Assembly (NCBI GenBank): GCA_022605955.1
Contig: JAKCOZ010000001.1
Coordinates: forward strand, 23,304,146-23,368,145
Source: Rallus limicola
Lineage: Eukaryota > Chordata > Aves > Gruiformes > Rallidae
Length of the DNA: 64,000 nt
Reading direction: 5' to 3'
This document shows positions 45,776 to 59,972 of this stretch, in pieces (the first letter of the stretch is position 1; every line of letters begins with the position of its first letter). A program made the position numbers and the translations under genes. The notes below the pieces were generated by a model. It did not search any database, was not told the origin of the DNA, and saw only the letters and a list, made by a program, of their open reading frames with translations.

Positions 45776-48700
45776 ATAATGGTGGCTGAAAAATTTTTTC
45801 CAGTGCAACATTTTTATTTTTAGAATCTTGACATAATATTTTTCCAACTGAAATATTCCGGGGCCACTGCTGATTGTGGATTTAAGAAAAACTAGGTAAG
45901 TAACACATGTTTATATTCACCTTAACTGAAGTATAGTATAGTTGAGATTAGAACTCCTTGGAATTTCTTTTTCTTTATGCTGTGTTCCTTTAAAAAAAAA
46001 AACAAACAAAAACCAAAACAACAAAACCAAAACCTCTGATTTAGAAGAGAAAAGTGACTTTGATTTGAAATATGAGAATTTCCCAAAGAATGGAAATGCT
46101 GAGTTCTGGCAAGCCAAAGTTGTTATTTGGTAGCATCTGTGAAGCTACCTTGGTCATGATTAATTTTCCATGATAGAAATGTGCTGTAATAACCACATTT
46201 AGTGTTAATCAGACCTATGATACTTAGCCTCTTCTGAAGGACCAGAGACTGAATGAACATGGAAGATGAATTGTCATCTGACTGCTAGCAGGAGGCCCTT
46301 GATGTCATGATTAAAGTATATTATCAGGGTAATATCGGGTAGTGGATGGCCAGCCACATTTTTATAGCTAAATGAGGAGGTTGTTCTCCAGGGATTTCTG
46401 AATGCTGAATGTACCTCAAGTGTGTGGTTAATGGCGGTGCATTTTTTCCTTTTCTTTTTCCCTCTGAGAATATTCTGTGCCTGAGATTCTGCCTCTGCAG
46501 CTACTGACAGAATGTGCCTGGTTAATATAAACCCAAGTAGTCACTTATTGGACACTAACTCTTACATAGAGAACAAAAGTGATCTCTCATGTTAGGGATG
46601 AAAAGGCTTTAGTCCTCAGGAAGTGTTTACCTGCTCTGTAGCTGTTTCTGTTGCTCCTTTCTGACCCATGGAGCAGTCTGATCAGCATTTACCCATTCTC
46701 ATGGAGGGGTAACAAGGTGGTGGATTTTGGCTGGATGGTGGTCTCTCCCACTGTGCTGTGGTCACTGGGTTTGCACCACACTGTGCTTGGGTCAACAGGG
46801 TGAGAGTTTTGTAGAAGTGAAATTTCTGGGACATTTGGATGTCAGTAGTGAGGAGCTCCTGTCCAACTAGTCTGTGCAGTGGAAAAAGAGGGAGCCAGCC
46901 TGTTTTAATGGCTACATGTGGAGGGTTGATGGCTGCCTTCTGTTCAAGGCTGAAGGGTGTTGGTAACTACAGGCCAGAAAAGGAAGGTATATATAATAGG
47001 CAACATGGTGAGCCAGTGGTTGTTATGATACATTCTGTCTGGGCAATGGATTGCTGACTTGTCAAAGAACAGTGTCTGCTTGTACTGGTTTTGCTGTTCC
47101 CGACATCTGACTCCCACAGGATTTAAGAACTTTCTTGGGAAGAGACCATGTAAGCGTGCAGTTCTTGCTATTAAGGCTAATGCATTTCCTTCTAATGGCT
47201 TTGCTGTGTTGAATCAGTCGCTGTGTGGAGGCCTTGATGGCGGGTGTCATTTCTTACTGGCTCTGGAAAAGTTGCAGGTACTGATATGTGTGAAGCAGTC
47301 AATATGAGGAGTGGAGGAATTACTCTTGAAGGATAATTTTGGGCTAGGGAGGCTGCTTTGCCTTGGGATCCTCAATAGTCATTAGCAAGTGAGAGAGTCT
47401 TCTCCTGAGGACCATTTTTGCCAACATAATTCAGGCTCTGGCCCCAAATTGTCCTCTGGAAGAGCCCATCACTATTGACTGCAAAGTATCTGTGGAGAGC
47501 AGTCTTACAAAGCTAAAATTAGTTTTTATGTGGACCCTTCCTACAAAGGATGAATAGATGTATGTTCTTGTTAGTGCTTGGCAAATGTTTCCAAATTAAA
47601 AAGGAAAAAAAAAGAAAAAGGTAACGTATGGGAACTTTTTCTGTAAAAATGTGTATTTTTTTTCCCAGGGGGAGGCTTTTGGGGATTGGTGTTTGTTTTG
47701 GGGTTGTTTTTTTTTGGCAAGAGCTAAATCTGGTTAGAAGTGGAGGTGGTGACTTCTTTTAGTGGATACTGGCAAGTATGTCAGTTTTCAAAAGTGCTGC
47801 AGTAGCTCTACAGCCAAATAGAGATGTTGCCGCTTTGCCTGCTGTGGACTGCGTCTTTCAAAGGAACTCCATTTCAGGGCTGCGGGGAGCCAGTTGTGTT
47901 GTGATTCAGTCCCAATGCAGGACATCAAAGTAAATCTCTTTCCCTTTCCGTCTCCTCTTTTTCTATGGAATCTGGGCATATTTGTCCTGTTTTCCATGAA
48001 CTACAATTCATTACTGAAAAGTGCTTGGATTGACGGTGACTATTTTGGTCTCTGAGGGTTGTTCCTTAGTGGTTCAAAGCCAGACCTGGCTGGTGAAAGG
48101 AGCACTGTGGGGGCAAGGAGTGAGGGACTGATGATCTGGTGCTTCCATGAAGATACAGGTGTTCTTCCATGGGCCAGCTCCCTCTTTTTTGTGATGAGCT
48201 TTGTTTTTAGTTTAACTCTTGCTGCTACCCTGCCTCATCCACCTTGCCAGAATGGCACAAATCAAACCTGTGGAGGAAGAAATTGTGACAAATCATCTCT
48301 ATCTTGAATATGCGACACCTCCAATTATTGGTGGTGTGCTGAATGGCACCTAGGTGGCTGATAATTCACCTCTTTGTTCTTGTTCTCTTTTTTCCTTTCT
48401 TTGATTTGTTGGAAGCTTGAAAAAGTACAGATGAAATGGGGAAAAAAAAGGCTAGACAAGGGTAATGTAAATCACTTCAGGCATTCGGGTATATTTGTGA
48501 TTATTCTGCTGAGAGAAGATAGACCACAGTTATTTAGTTTATGAGTAGAAGAAAATATGATGAAATAAGAGAGCTCAGGGGCTTTTCCTTTACTTGCCAT
48601 ACATGATTGTTTTGTGTGTATTTAATAGAGACTTCAGAGCTGCAGTGAGTCATTGAAGGGAAATACTTAGTTGGATTCAAAGGCGGATTAGGCTTTTGCA

Positions 48701-51700
48701 GGAAAATGAATCGCATCCATAGGACGCCTGACTCCTGAGTACCCAGAATGTCACCAGAGCTGCCAATGCTTTCTTGCCTCAGGGGGCGAGAGAATGACCG
48801 GCGGGGGCTGGAAAGGGATTCTCTTCGTCCAGTGCAACTTTCCACTCATTGCTGAGCCCAGGCTGCTGTTTGTGTCTCTGTCTGCCTTCCCTTCCAGTGC
48901 CAGGTATTGAGGGGACAGCGACAAGATAGTTGGTGATCTCGTGGGCCAGTGATTCAATCAGGCGTGATGGCCGCTGGGGACCTAAATAAATAACAAAGCA
49001 GCTAATTCCGTTCCCCTATCTAAAATTCTAATCTTGTTTGTGACATCATAATTGGTTGCCATAGGGAAAATTGTGGTGTCATAAAAAGAGGATTAATGAT
49101 GAGTTTAAGTGAGGAATAAGCAGCTGGAACAGATGAACTTTTTAATAACTTCTGCTTTTTCTGAAAGCTACTGTTTTGGGCATAAAAATATAGCTCCAAA
49201 TAAAGACTGATGGGCTAAAATAAATATAGTAAATATGTACTGAGAGAGCAGTTGTGCATCCAAAAGGCTATTGCTCTAAGCTTCTGGGGTCTATTGGGAT
49301 GCTGCGGTGTGAAGAAAATCTCATTTATATGGAGATGCCGGATTGAGCAACAGATCTCCTTTCCTGGTGTAAAGTCATGCTTTTTCCTTCCATGAATCTT
49401 TTTCTTTTGCTGTGTTTTTAAGCATGGAAAACTATGTGCAAGTAGAATTAATGTTCCCTGTAGCTGGTTTTAAAAAGTAAATATGGGAAACACGATGGTA
49501 ATGATATATAGAAGATAGGTAAATTTTGGAGGAACTTAACTGATTCCTTTTTGAGGGTGCTTCCATATTTAGTGGCTTGTCTGTTTGGAGTTGGTTATGG
49601 AAGGAAAATTAGGATTCCTGGAGATAAAATGTTCAGGATAGGTCATCCAATGCTTACCTCTTGGCTGTGGTATAAGGGCTAGGAGTGCTACTCAGCAGGG
49701 AGAAAACTACATTGGGCAAACAGGGTTCCTGTGCCCAAGCTGATAGGATCTCAACTACTGTATTAAATGGTCAATTCATACCTTTATTTTTTTCCCTATG
49801 CTGCTGACTTGTATGCAGTTTGTAAAGCAAAGTTTTGCAAAATGCTGAGTTACGTCTACAGCATTAATACCGGTGCTGGGTGCTTTGCCCTCTCAGGCAC
49901 TCTTGCTCCCTCCAAGCCAGGCAGGCTCTGCTTGGCTTGACTGTTCTCGCTGTTGTTTACTGCTCTGACTCGAACATCTCCAGCGGTACTGTATTAGCAG
50001 AAGGGCCATCAACAAGAATTATTAATACATACCAGGCAACAGAAAGTAGTGTGAATGGCTTCAGGTGGCTCTGGGGATGGACTCACTGGCAAGAACCTGC
50101 TTGAAGTCTTGTGTGCGGGTCTCAGTGCTTTTGTTTTGGCTCTCATGACATTTGCTTAACTCTTCCAGCTCCTCATGCTCTTCTTAGTGCTGCCTTTATA
50201 AGCCAGAGAAGAGTGTAGGTTTCTGCCTGAATGGGAGCAGAGGCACAGGACTCCTGATGTTTTTGGGATCCAGCTGTCTCGCTCATTGCCATGATGTTGG
50301 TCCTTGCTGTGACTTTTGAAGAGGGGTGAGATTAGCACTGTCTAGTGATTGCTGCCAAAACATTAGGGCATAGTTACTCTTGCACCCACTGTCACAGTGT
50401 GTGGGAATCCTTACTGGAATGCACTGGCTTGTGCAGGTATCCCTGTGATGCTGTGCCAGGGTCACCCTCTGCCTCCGGGCACAGGCAGCAGCTGAGGTTG
50501 GGTCTCTGTGACCCCAGCCCTGCTCTCAGCCCTTGTGTGCTGAGCACAAGCCTCTCTCCAAAGCATTTTCTGGGAAGAATGACAAATTCTGTGAACTTCT
50601 AAAGCAGTTTTTAAAACCCTGTACAGAAATACTGCAGGGATTAATGTATTGCTGGGATGGCAAGAGGGCAAGCTGTTCTCTCACTGCAGGAGATGAGGAA
50701 TAAAGGCTAAACTAGGAATTTTCCAAAAGTTTGCTAGAACCCTTTTTGGGGTACCTGGGATAACTGCTCGGGGATGCATGATCTTGGGAAACCTATAGAC
50801 TGTAGCTGATTTTTTTCTTTTAAGCCAGGCTGAGGATCTTTCCAGCATTATAAAGGATTTCAGTGGGTGTAGTGCAGGCAGACTGGGATGGTCTTTCACT
50901 GGTTGCTGCTTTCTTAGTACAGTTTTTCAGCTATCTTTTCTCTCCCAAAGCCCTTGACCTTTATTTCTCTTGGTTGAAGCAGCCCAATATTTTGCTTCCA
51001 TCTGCCCTTGTGCCCTCAGGCAAAGGGTCTGCTTGCCAAGTATCCTACCCTGCTGTTGTTGCACAGTGTTTTGGGGAGAGCAGCTACTTCTCTGACTAGT
51101 CCTGCCCTCTAAGGTAAGTATTTCACAAAGTTGGAACACTACTGCTCCAAGCTGTGCAGCCAGGTTGGGCAGCTCTGTGCTCACAAGTCCTAGAGCAGTA
51201 AGTGGAGAGTAGGGTGGCATGACATGCTGTCAGCAGGATGGATGGCTGGTGGCAGCACACACTGCTACAACCTGGGGTTCATTGGGAGCTAAAACCCTCT
51301 GCTGTTTGGATCTGTGTCATTCGCTTCAGAAACAGATGATCTAGTTAAGTCTCCAGATCACAACAGTAATTCCTTGTGGCATAGGTAAGGTGGGACTAAT
51401 AATTTTATCAGCTCCTCCAGACTGAAGAGATGTGACCACCATTTGGGTGTGCCAGTTCAGTTGATTTGAGACTGATGCTCAAGAAGCTAAACTATTAAAT
51501 TACTTTTCCATCTATGCTTATCCAGTGGTGTGCAAACTCCTCCATATCTATATGGATGTGTGGGGCTGTGGTCACCCTGGGACCACCCCATCTCAGTGCC
51601 AGGCTTCCCTGAGGTTTGTGCCAGGGACCTGGTCCTGCCTGCACAGTGATGTCTGCTGAGAGCTCAGGAAGTGCATCTGGGAGCAAGCTCTGCCCTGGCT

Positions 51701-52864
51701 TCTCAGATGCAATTTTTCCCCTTAAATTTCACGTGGCCTAGAGACTTGGCCCTTGTGAAATCAGAGGGATTCTGTTTGTTTTCAACAGGCTGAATGACCT
51801 TCCTCCGTTTCTGGTTACAGTGAAGGCAAGGTGTGCAGCTGGCAGGAGAAGTGTCCTGGTGAGAGCAGGAGGGGATGGATAATGTATTGTCCTGGTGGCA
51901 TGATTCAACTGGGTTTTCTCCTTTGTTGCCTGGCAGATGTATTATGCAGACTCTTGTTAATGTTCTGTGCTAAGGAGTCAGCATGTTAGTGTTCCTGAGA
52001 TAAAAAGAGGCTTGACTGGTCTGATACATGTCGCTGTGTATACCGCTGTACATGTAGAGCACTGAATAAGTATATTTGGCTGGCGGCTTAAAGACGTGTG
52101 CCTGTCTGTGTATGACATGTGGTCAGTGAGAGGGCATGGGTACGTGCCTCTGAGCTGGGAAGGAGAATGTTATTCATGAGTAATCACATGCAGCTGACAA
52201 ACTGTGGAAGCATATGATGAACTGGATCTTTGACTACCTCAATACTGGAGAAAAACCGAGCCTGGGCCTCCACCAAGTGCTTGCTGTGCTGCTGGGGCTG
52301 GTGATGGAGGTGCCCCTTGTGACAGGAATGCTTACAATGAGCCTCTGCCTTGGGTGAGGAACAGGGTAAGGCTGTTGCTCCTTTCAAACAGGATGTGAAA
52401 TACACTAGCAGGCTAGTACCACTTCTCTCAAAGTCACCTTGCCCGTGCTGAGCTCAGATGATGCAGGGATGGACGCTGGCAGTATTTTCTGCCTCTGGGC
52501 AGAGGGTTTCCTAGAGGCCGCTCCTGCCTGCTTGGCCTGCAGAAGTGTCCGCTGAAAATGCCAGTCTCTGTGATCTCATGAGATGTTGAACACAGGCTGA
52601 ATGCAGAGATACATGGGTGCAGCAGGTCTGGGTGCTAACATCTTGCCAGAGCAGAGAGGAAGTACATGAAGTAAGGGGAATTTTTCTGTCTGTTGATGAT
52701 TAGGTAAGAATCATGAGCAAGAATGCTTTATTATATGTGTTTATATGGGTGTCTCAAGGTCCCCGCTTTCTAAAACACAGCCACAAGCCAAGCCTAGTCT
52801 TTTCTGCCTTCTGTCAACTTACAATCAATTTCCAGTGCCAGTGTCAAATTCTTTCCCCTCATCA
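45776..52864 (+). other. DGKI: DGKI intron 1, noncoding
   Basis: No exon supported. Includes an A/C-rich tract (45991-46033), T-runs near 47655-47716 and an enhancer-like AT-rich block with clustered factor motifs at about 48950-49240. Other stretches show nothing recognisable. Confidence 0.75.
48950..49240. promoter_or_regulatory. Candidate intronic enhancer (motif cluster)
   Basis: AT-rich, repeat-free block with TGACATCA (49041-49048, CRE/AP-1-like), ATAATTGG (49048-49055, homeodomain-like) and GTTGCCATAGG (49055-49065, RFX X-box-like) adjacent within 25 bases, then further TAAT and ATAAATA motifs. Functional status is inference only. Confidence 0.3.
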
Positions 52865-52920
52865 GGTTTGGACCCGATGATCTCTTGAGGTCCCTTCCAA
52901 CCCCTACGATGCTGTGATTT
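52865..52920 (+). mobile_element. CR1 3'-end fragment (about 55 bp)
   Basis: TTTGGACCCGATGATCTCTT, then GAGGTCCCTTCCAACCCCTA and CGATGCTGTGATT: the same CR1 3' terminus as at 28455-28516, differing at only about three positions. Confidence 0.85.
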
Positions 52921-55900
52921 TTCCCTCAGTCTCTTATCTTCTTTTCATCCTATTTAATCAGAAGATGATTAAAAAAAAACCCACCCAAACTTAATAAACA
53001 ACTTCATTAATTAGTTTGTGAGTTTATATTTTTTCACTTTAGTTGGGACTGAAGTCTGTTGCCACTTTTAAGTTACCCAGAAGCCTGAATGTAGGAGAGA
53101 TTAGTTTGCTACAGGCAGGCAGAGGCACTGAGGCTGTCCTGGAGATCTTTCAAAGAGATCTACAGGCAAGCAATCTCCCAGATCCCATTAATGTCAACAA
53201 GATTTGCTCCTGAGCTTCTTGGTTTCCTCTGGAGTATTGCTACATATATTTTAACTAGATTCACCTCACAGGAGCCTTCCCTGGGTCAGGGTATTGTGGC
53301 TCTGACAGGGATTTTGATGCTGCCCTTGCTCTTTGAACTGGTGACTTCCCATAGGTGAAGCTGTAGCACTTTGTATCAGGCCTAAATTTGGGCCTCAGTT
53401 TTTAGGGGTCCTCTTTTTAGATACTTTAGCAGCATTAAGTAAGAAATTCTATCGCAAATTATGTGTAAATGGGAAATTGTTTCTGGATTGTTATTTCATA
53501 TCTGAAATGGTGCTGTTCAGTCTTATCATGAGGAATTTGATGAAGCTAAATGAAAAATAGATACTCCTCTAGCAAAATATCTCTTGTACAGAGTCCCCTT
53601 TTCATCTGAATCTGGGAACATGAAAGTGCAAATCTGTCTCTTGCTGAAAAATTTCATTTCTCTTGTAATTTGCAATAGGCCTCTGGGTGCTGAAACAATT
53701 TTCCTTTCTCTGCAGATTTCTCCTGAGCGTTTCTCAATGGTCTGGAACTGAATGGATGTTTAAAATACATTTTGCTTTCTCCTTTCTTTGCCCTTACATG
53801 TAGTACATGGATACGGATAAGCCAGCTGCTGAACAAAATGAACCATGGAGATCAAAGGGTTAAATGTGAGTCAGACTATCTTGCTTTAGAGGGTGAGTCA
53901 GCTTGGGTTTTAAAAAAAGACATTTTAAAGAAGCTGTTTGGAAGAAATGCTGAATGGAAATATTTCAGAAGAGTCTCTCAGTCTCAGAGAAGCTGGGGGT
54001 TTGTTTATTTCCATGCAGAAATGACAACAAGCGTTAAAAGTAGTAGTAATGATGAGATCACTCGAAATTGAAGGTGCTGGTTTGGGAGTATTGTGTCCAG
54101 TTTCCAGGGTTGGTCACTTATAGCAGAGGCAGCAGTTATTCAAGGTGAAGTTACTCAGGGTGAAGGTCAGGGATACAAACCCAGGTGAGTCTATCGACTT
54201 ACTGAGTGTCAGAAAAACGTGGTGATGGGATGTCCCAGGAGGGGGAAAGACTGAACTGCTACCTGGCTTGGCTGAGCCAGTTACCTGGCCTTTCGAGCTG
54301 GAAGACATCTTTGAAAGGTTTTTCCTCTCCTGATTTGTTATACTTGCTTCCCATATTTCACAGCATTGTCTTTTTGGAAAAAGGATGATCAGCCCAAAGG
54401 GATAATTGTCAATTGTAAAGGTGCAAAGCACCAGCAGAGCAGAGACCTGTGCTGCTGTTGTGTGACACAAAATAGCAAACAAGCCAGCTAAACAGCCATC
54501 CAAATTCCCAATAGAATGAACATATTGACAAAACCCAGAAGAATTGCTATTAGCATGGGCTGGACTATCGCTGTCCACTGTAATTTAAGTAAATTTATTT
54601 CTGAAACCACTCTGTCTTCTCATGTAGCTGTAAGCAAAGCTCCTGATGTTTCCAAGATTAATATAGTAGCATCTTCCTACTTGTGTTGTGTGAAGATGTA
54701 CCAGCAAACTGGTGGTGTATTATTAATAGTAGTATACTGTGGTGCAAAGGTTAGTGTTAGGTGTTTTGCCTGACATTGTTACTCATTAAGAAAGGCTACA
54801 ATACTTAGAGGTTTTAGTAGAACCACAGCAGTTATCTATTTGAGGCACAAGCAAGGGACTCCCTTCCCTACTGTAACTCTTGATGATCGTGACCCTTGGA
54901 TTTAAAGCAAGATTTCAGGAAGATATGGGAATTGTATGGGTTTTACTTGCTCTCTTTTCATTGTCAGGTCCTCATGTTCAAACATTGTCAGGTCCTCATG
55001 TTCAAACATTTTCAGATCCCCCATGGAAAAAATAAGGCATGCTGTGGTTGTTTTGGTGGGTTTTTTCCTTTCATAAGTAACTACTCATGTTTTGATCTAA
55101 ATATAAAAAAAATGGGAAGGGAAGTGGAGCCTACTGATGTGACAGTGATTGTAGTGACATCTCTGGGACCACCTCTTCCCTCCTCCTGTGTTTTTCACAC
55201 TCAAGTACCCTGGGGCAGTTGCAGGACACTCCTTGAGCCTCCCTGGGTGTAATGCTTTCCTGCTTGTGCCGGGCAGCTCCCACAGTTGGCAAGAAAGACC
55301 AGCACTGTGTGCTGGGGGCAGGAGGCGTGGGAGTGGGCAGAACTTCTCAGCAATGTGGGATCGGTGGAAAGAGAAGCATCCTTGGAATACACGGAGGTCG
55401 GAAACTTTTATATATGCTTGTGTGTATATATTTATGGTCCAGGTTGTCAAGTGCATGTACTTATGTGGTCCAAGTTGTTATAATGTGTGCGTCTGCATGT
55501 TGTCCATATGTGTGCAGTAACAGACCTAACATAGCAGAAAAACGAAAGATGCTGTTTAAGGTCAAAGGGTTCACCCTGTTGGCTTCTGTCCTGGCAATTT
55601 GAGTGAGGAGCTGAAGGGGAATTTTCTCTTTAAATGTCACTGAGAACTAAGTGGCTTTAGATGGATGGTGTGGAACACCAGAAGTGCTGGGGTGTGACAG
55701 AGGACTGCTATGTGTTTCATAACCTCATGTGAATTTATGCCTTCAAGTGCAAAAATTTTAGAGGGGTTTTGTCAAGGGTGAGAGGACCCAAATTTGACCT
55801 GCCCTGAGAGTGAAGTTTGCTTAATGCTTATGATCTCTGTGGTTCTCATTTCCCCCTGCAGTTTAGGGTGTGATGATCTGAATTGTGGCAAACACTCTCT

Positions 55901-57708
55901 GCTGGCAGCAGGCGTGGGGAGCTGGGCTACCTTCTGACTGCCAGTGTACAGGAGCCACCTTTCCTCTGTGCCTGCCCCTTTGGTTACCCAAGTAATGAGC
56001 AGGTACTCGTGCCTGATGGTTATTTCCCACTTGATTTCCACCAGTGAGTGGAATTCTTATGGGATGCCCTAGAGCTGGATTTCCTGTTACTGTCTCTCTT
56101 TTGTTGACATAAACCTGGCTTTGAGAGTCACGAGATGAGTGGTTTCAGAACTCCTCTGTTTTATTTGTAACCCCTCACAGTCAAGATGTTTTTCACTGTA
56201 AATGCAGACACACAACAGTGATTTGGAAGATGGGGTGGTGAGTTTGCAACAGCCGTTGCACAGAAGGTATTAAGTACAGAATAATTTTGGACAAGGGAGT
56301 GCCAGTTATTAACTCCTAATATTCACTAATGAATCATGATATTGGGTGCAGCTCTTCATGAATGCTCCTTAGTTGGCAAAATCATTGTCTTTTGCCTGCT
56401 CAGCTGAAAGATGCAGCCCTGCAGTAGGTTTGACGCTGCTCTTCAGTTGCCTGAGAGCCCACTCACAGGCAGGCTGAGCATCACAAGGCCCCTCTGACCT
56501 GTGTTCTCAGCTATTAAGCCCTCATGCTGTGCAGTGGTTTTCTAACCCATCAGCTCACTAGTTCCCACTTCTCTTATTCTACCTCTTAGATATCTTTGAA
56601 CAAGCCTCTATCCAAGTCACTTCCTGTCTCTGTCTCAGCAACATGCTCTACTGAAAACAAAGATTGACTTAGTATTAAAGCCTGTAGGATTAATTTATTC
56701 AGTTTTGTGCTCATATCATGTCTGATTTCGTATCCATTAGAAAAGACAGACTCCCAGTGATTCCTGCTGTCACTGCACTGGGTCCCGCTGCCCAACTGTG
56801 ATTTTTTGTTTTTTTTTTAAACATATTTAGTTGATTTTTGAATAGGCATATATGACTGGACTGTAGGAGCAGTTGGAGCTGTAGTCTAACCCTGCACTTG
56901 ATTCATGTGCCTCATATTTATTTTTTGAGTGGCGGCTGAAAGATTTTTGCTTATGACAAGAGATGGCAGTGTGAAACCTAAAGTGGTATTATGTCATATT
57001 TTAATTTCACCAAGCATAGCATTTCTCTAAGTTAAAGTGATTTACCTAGCAAAGTAAATAAGCATTCAAAGTTTGTTAGGTTTTTAGAGTTGGGGAAGGT
57101 ATAGTACCATCTAGCAGGAAATAAAACTTTATATAACTGAATATAATACAGCAAAAGTTGGTTTGGGTCTCTCATACTATTAAAAAAAAATCCCATTTCA
57201 TGCTTATGACCTAAGAGACACAAAATTAAGCCTTTTGATGGCATTGGTTGTGAATTTTATTTGTAAAGCCTAATAGCTATCTAGCAGTGAAGCCTTTGCT
57301 AGATCCTTTCTGTGTATGGCTGCTTTTCCCCCAGTTGTTGACACTGATATAAAGTAAGTGCATTTACTGTTTGGCTTTTAGCTCTGGTATGAGATGAGAA
57401 AAATTTGTTGGCTAGGTCTATATGCTTTTCTTCAAGTGTGCCTGGGATGGAAAACCTGTTTTTTTTTCATCCCAGAAAGTACATATATTGGAAATACTTA
57501 TTTGACTTCTTCCTGTGAATTAGGTTATGGCTGGGCTGCTGCTGGAAGAACTGGATATTGCAAAGTTGATGTTTGGTCCAGAGCCTGAACACCAAGATGC
57601 CTTGCTGGTTTTGTTTTTTGGCATCTACTCATTCTGCCCTCAGCTCTGTGGGAAGCTGCAGTAGGCAGGGACTGCTGGAGTGACAGAGCACCATAGAAAG
57701 TAAAAATT
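52921..57708 (+). other. DGKI: DGKI intron 1, noncoding
   Basis: No exon supported. Contains a 24-bp tandem duplication (54959-55006) and an AT-rich stretch near 56270-56400 that looks conserved-noncoding in style. Open frames up to 154 residues (54114-54578 minus) have no recognisable domains. Confidence 0.75.
54959..55006. repeat. Two-copy 24-bp tandem duplication
   Basis: CATTGTCAGGTCCTCATGTT plus CAAA at 54959-54982 is repeated exactly at 54983-55006, with a degenerate third start (CATTTTCAG) following. Confidence 0.9.
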
Positions 57709-58190
57709 AATCATAGAATCATATAATTGTTTAGCTTGGAAAAGACCTTTTAGATCATCAAGTCCAACTGTTAATGTAGCTCTGCCAGGTCCACCACTAA
57801 ACCATGTCCCAAAGCACTAAGGTGTGTATCACCCCTTTTAAAGACCTCCGGGGATGGTGACTCAATCATGTCCCTGGGCAGCCTGTTCCAGTGCTTGACA
57901 GCCCTTTTGGTGAAGAAATTTTTCCTAGTATCCCATCTAAACTTCCCCTGGGACAACTTGAGGACATTTTCCTCTTGTCCTATTGCTTGTTCTTTGGCTA
58001 CAGCCTCCTTTCAGGTAGTTGAGAGAGGTATTCCCTGAGCATCCTCTTCTCCAGATTAAACCACTCTAGTTCCCTCAGCCGCTCCTCATAAGACATGTTC
58101 TCTAGATCTTTCACCACTTTCTTTGTACATGGTCCATCACCTTAATGTCCTTCTTGCAGTGAGGGGCCCAAAACTGGGAAAGGTGTGTTA
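57709..58190 (-). mobile_element. CR1 LINE fragment, about 480 bp
   Basis: Minus-strand copy; in + coordinates begins AATCATAGAATCATATAATT (the CR1 tail reversed) and continues through GGGCAGCCTGTTCCAGTGCT, GGTGAAGAAATTTTTCCTAG, CTCAGCCGCTCCTCATAAGA and AGTGAGGGGCCCAAAACTGG. The 61-residue open frame on the minus strand at 57771-57956 (with KRAVKHWNRLPRDMIESPS) is the remnant of the CR1 polymerase end. Confidence 0.95.
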
Positions 58191-59972
58191 TGTGGTGTGC
58201 TGCATTAATTGTTCTGGGAGGCAATATTTGAACCTCCTGAGGATAATAATAATTTCTGTGGTTTTTGCTGACTGTGTCTCAGATCCTGCTCTATAGCTGA
58301 ACTTGAAGACAGAACTGAGGCAAGGGAATGGATGTGTCACCTATTCTGACTTTAAATATTGGTATGTTGATGATGATAGCTTTCTTGGGAATAATGCCTA
58401 TGGGGATGGGAGGTTGAGGTGCTGCTAGAGTCAACAAGTAGCCCATCTTGCTGTTATGTACTTAACCCTCCTGTCCCCAAACATACCGTTTCTCCCCACT
58501 CACTGAATCCCAGATCTCCTGCTCTATTTCAGGACTTGATTGATCACAAACTTCCTGAAATAAGACAGAAGGCTCAAGGAGGATGTTAAATTTGGATATT
58601 CAAAGATGTTAATTGCAATAGAACCAATTTCCTGATGAGAGCTTTTCTCCATGAGAAGTCATCTCATCATTGCAGAAACACCACCATAATTAACCGTAAC
58701 TGGAGCATTTACTGGCACTTGCCATCATAGACAGAGGCCTAGGTTAATATGTGTCCAGATGTTCATATCTCCTTCTCTCACAGGAATGATACTTTCAGGC
58801 TCAAATATGAGGTGTTTTGTCTTAGCTGCTGCTTCTCTGCTACTGCTGATGTCTTAGCTGCTCTCTGGATAGTGAATGTGCAGTTCTTCTGTCCAGTTAT
58901 CAGGACCTGTAATTATAGTGATTAAACATTACTTTGAGTGAAGTAATCCAACAACTTGCCAGAGTCTGAAATATACAACCCAACAAAAAAACCCTGAAGA
59001 AGTGAAGAGGAAAGCCTTTCTCCTATGTCCCTTCTTCCTAGCTATGTTTCCTTCTGGTGTTTTATGTGCTGCACATTTGGAGACTGAGAGAAGGACATAT
59101 ATGCTGTGTGTTGGCCTTTGAGTGAGGAACAAAGGGAATTCCAAAAAGTAGATACCCATGCAACTGCAGAAGGTGGCTGGCAGGGTTGCAGAGCAATTAA
59201 AAAAAGGATCTTTCACCTGACGCAGCCACAGTTCAAATTTTCTCCCAGGTCTCCAGCAGTGTCACTTACTTATGCACACCACAGATCAGTTTGACCTGGA
59301 AGTCTTTGCTTAAGAAAGGCCACACCATTGCAGTACAAGTGGTGCATGTCAAACAGCTGTACAGGCCACCAGAACAGCAAAACCATTTACACACAAAGTG
59401 ATGCCGTTTGCTTTACACCAGGTGTTTCCAGAAGTTTTCCAGTGGTTTTGAAATGAAGCTGCACAGAGGTATGCTTCAAAAGTGAACGCTGTCTCTTAAT
59501 ACAAAAGTGTGACAGAAGATGGTTTTAAGAGTTGACTGTATTTGGTACAAAGAATGCAGATTCCCTGTTTAAATCTGATCTGTACACTCCTTCTGCTTCA
59601 ACCTTCTCAGCTGTTTTCCCTACTCCCACCTGATGCTGCCAGGATTAGAAATCTCTCTCTGTTCCTACCAAAGAGACCCATGGCTTTAGCAAGCCCTCAG
59701 TCCCAAGGCCTTTTATGGTCCAGGCAGATAACTCTCCCTACATGTATCCCTGAATGTCAGGAATGTGTTCTTTGCTCCCACCCCATCCTCCTTCCATACG
59801 CACATCCCACTCCTCCCCACCTGTTGCTGGTCATGGAAAAGCAGGAACTATAACAAGTGCCAGAATGTGCACAGAGCCCTGAACAGCAGCAGAGATGTTA
59901 ATCTGAGAAAATCCCTGCCATTGGCCAAAGCCCATTTTCCCTTTCAGTGCCAGTGTTTCTTTGCAGCTCGTG

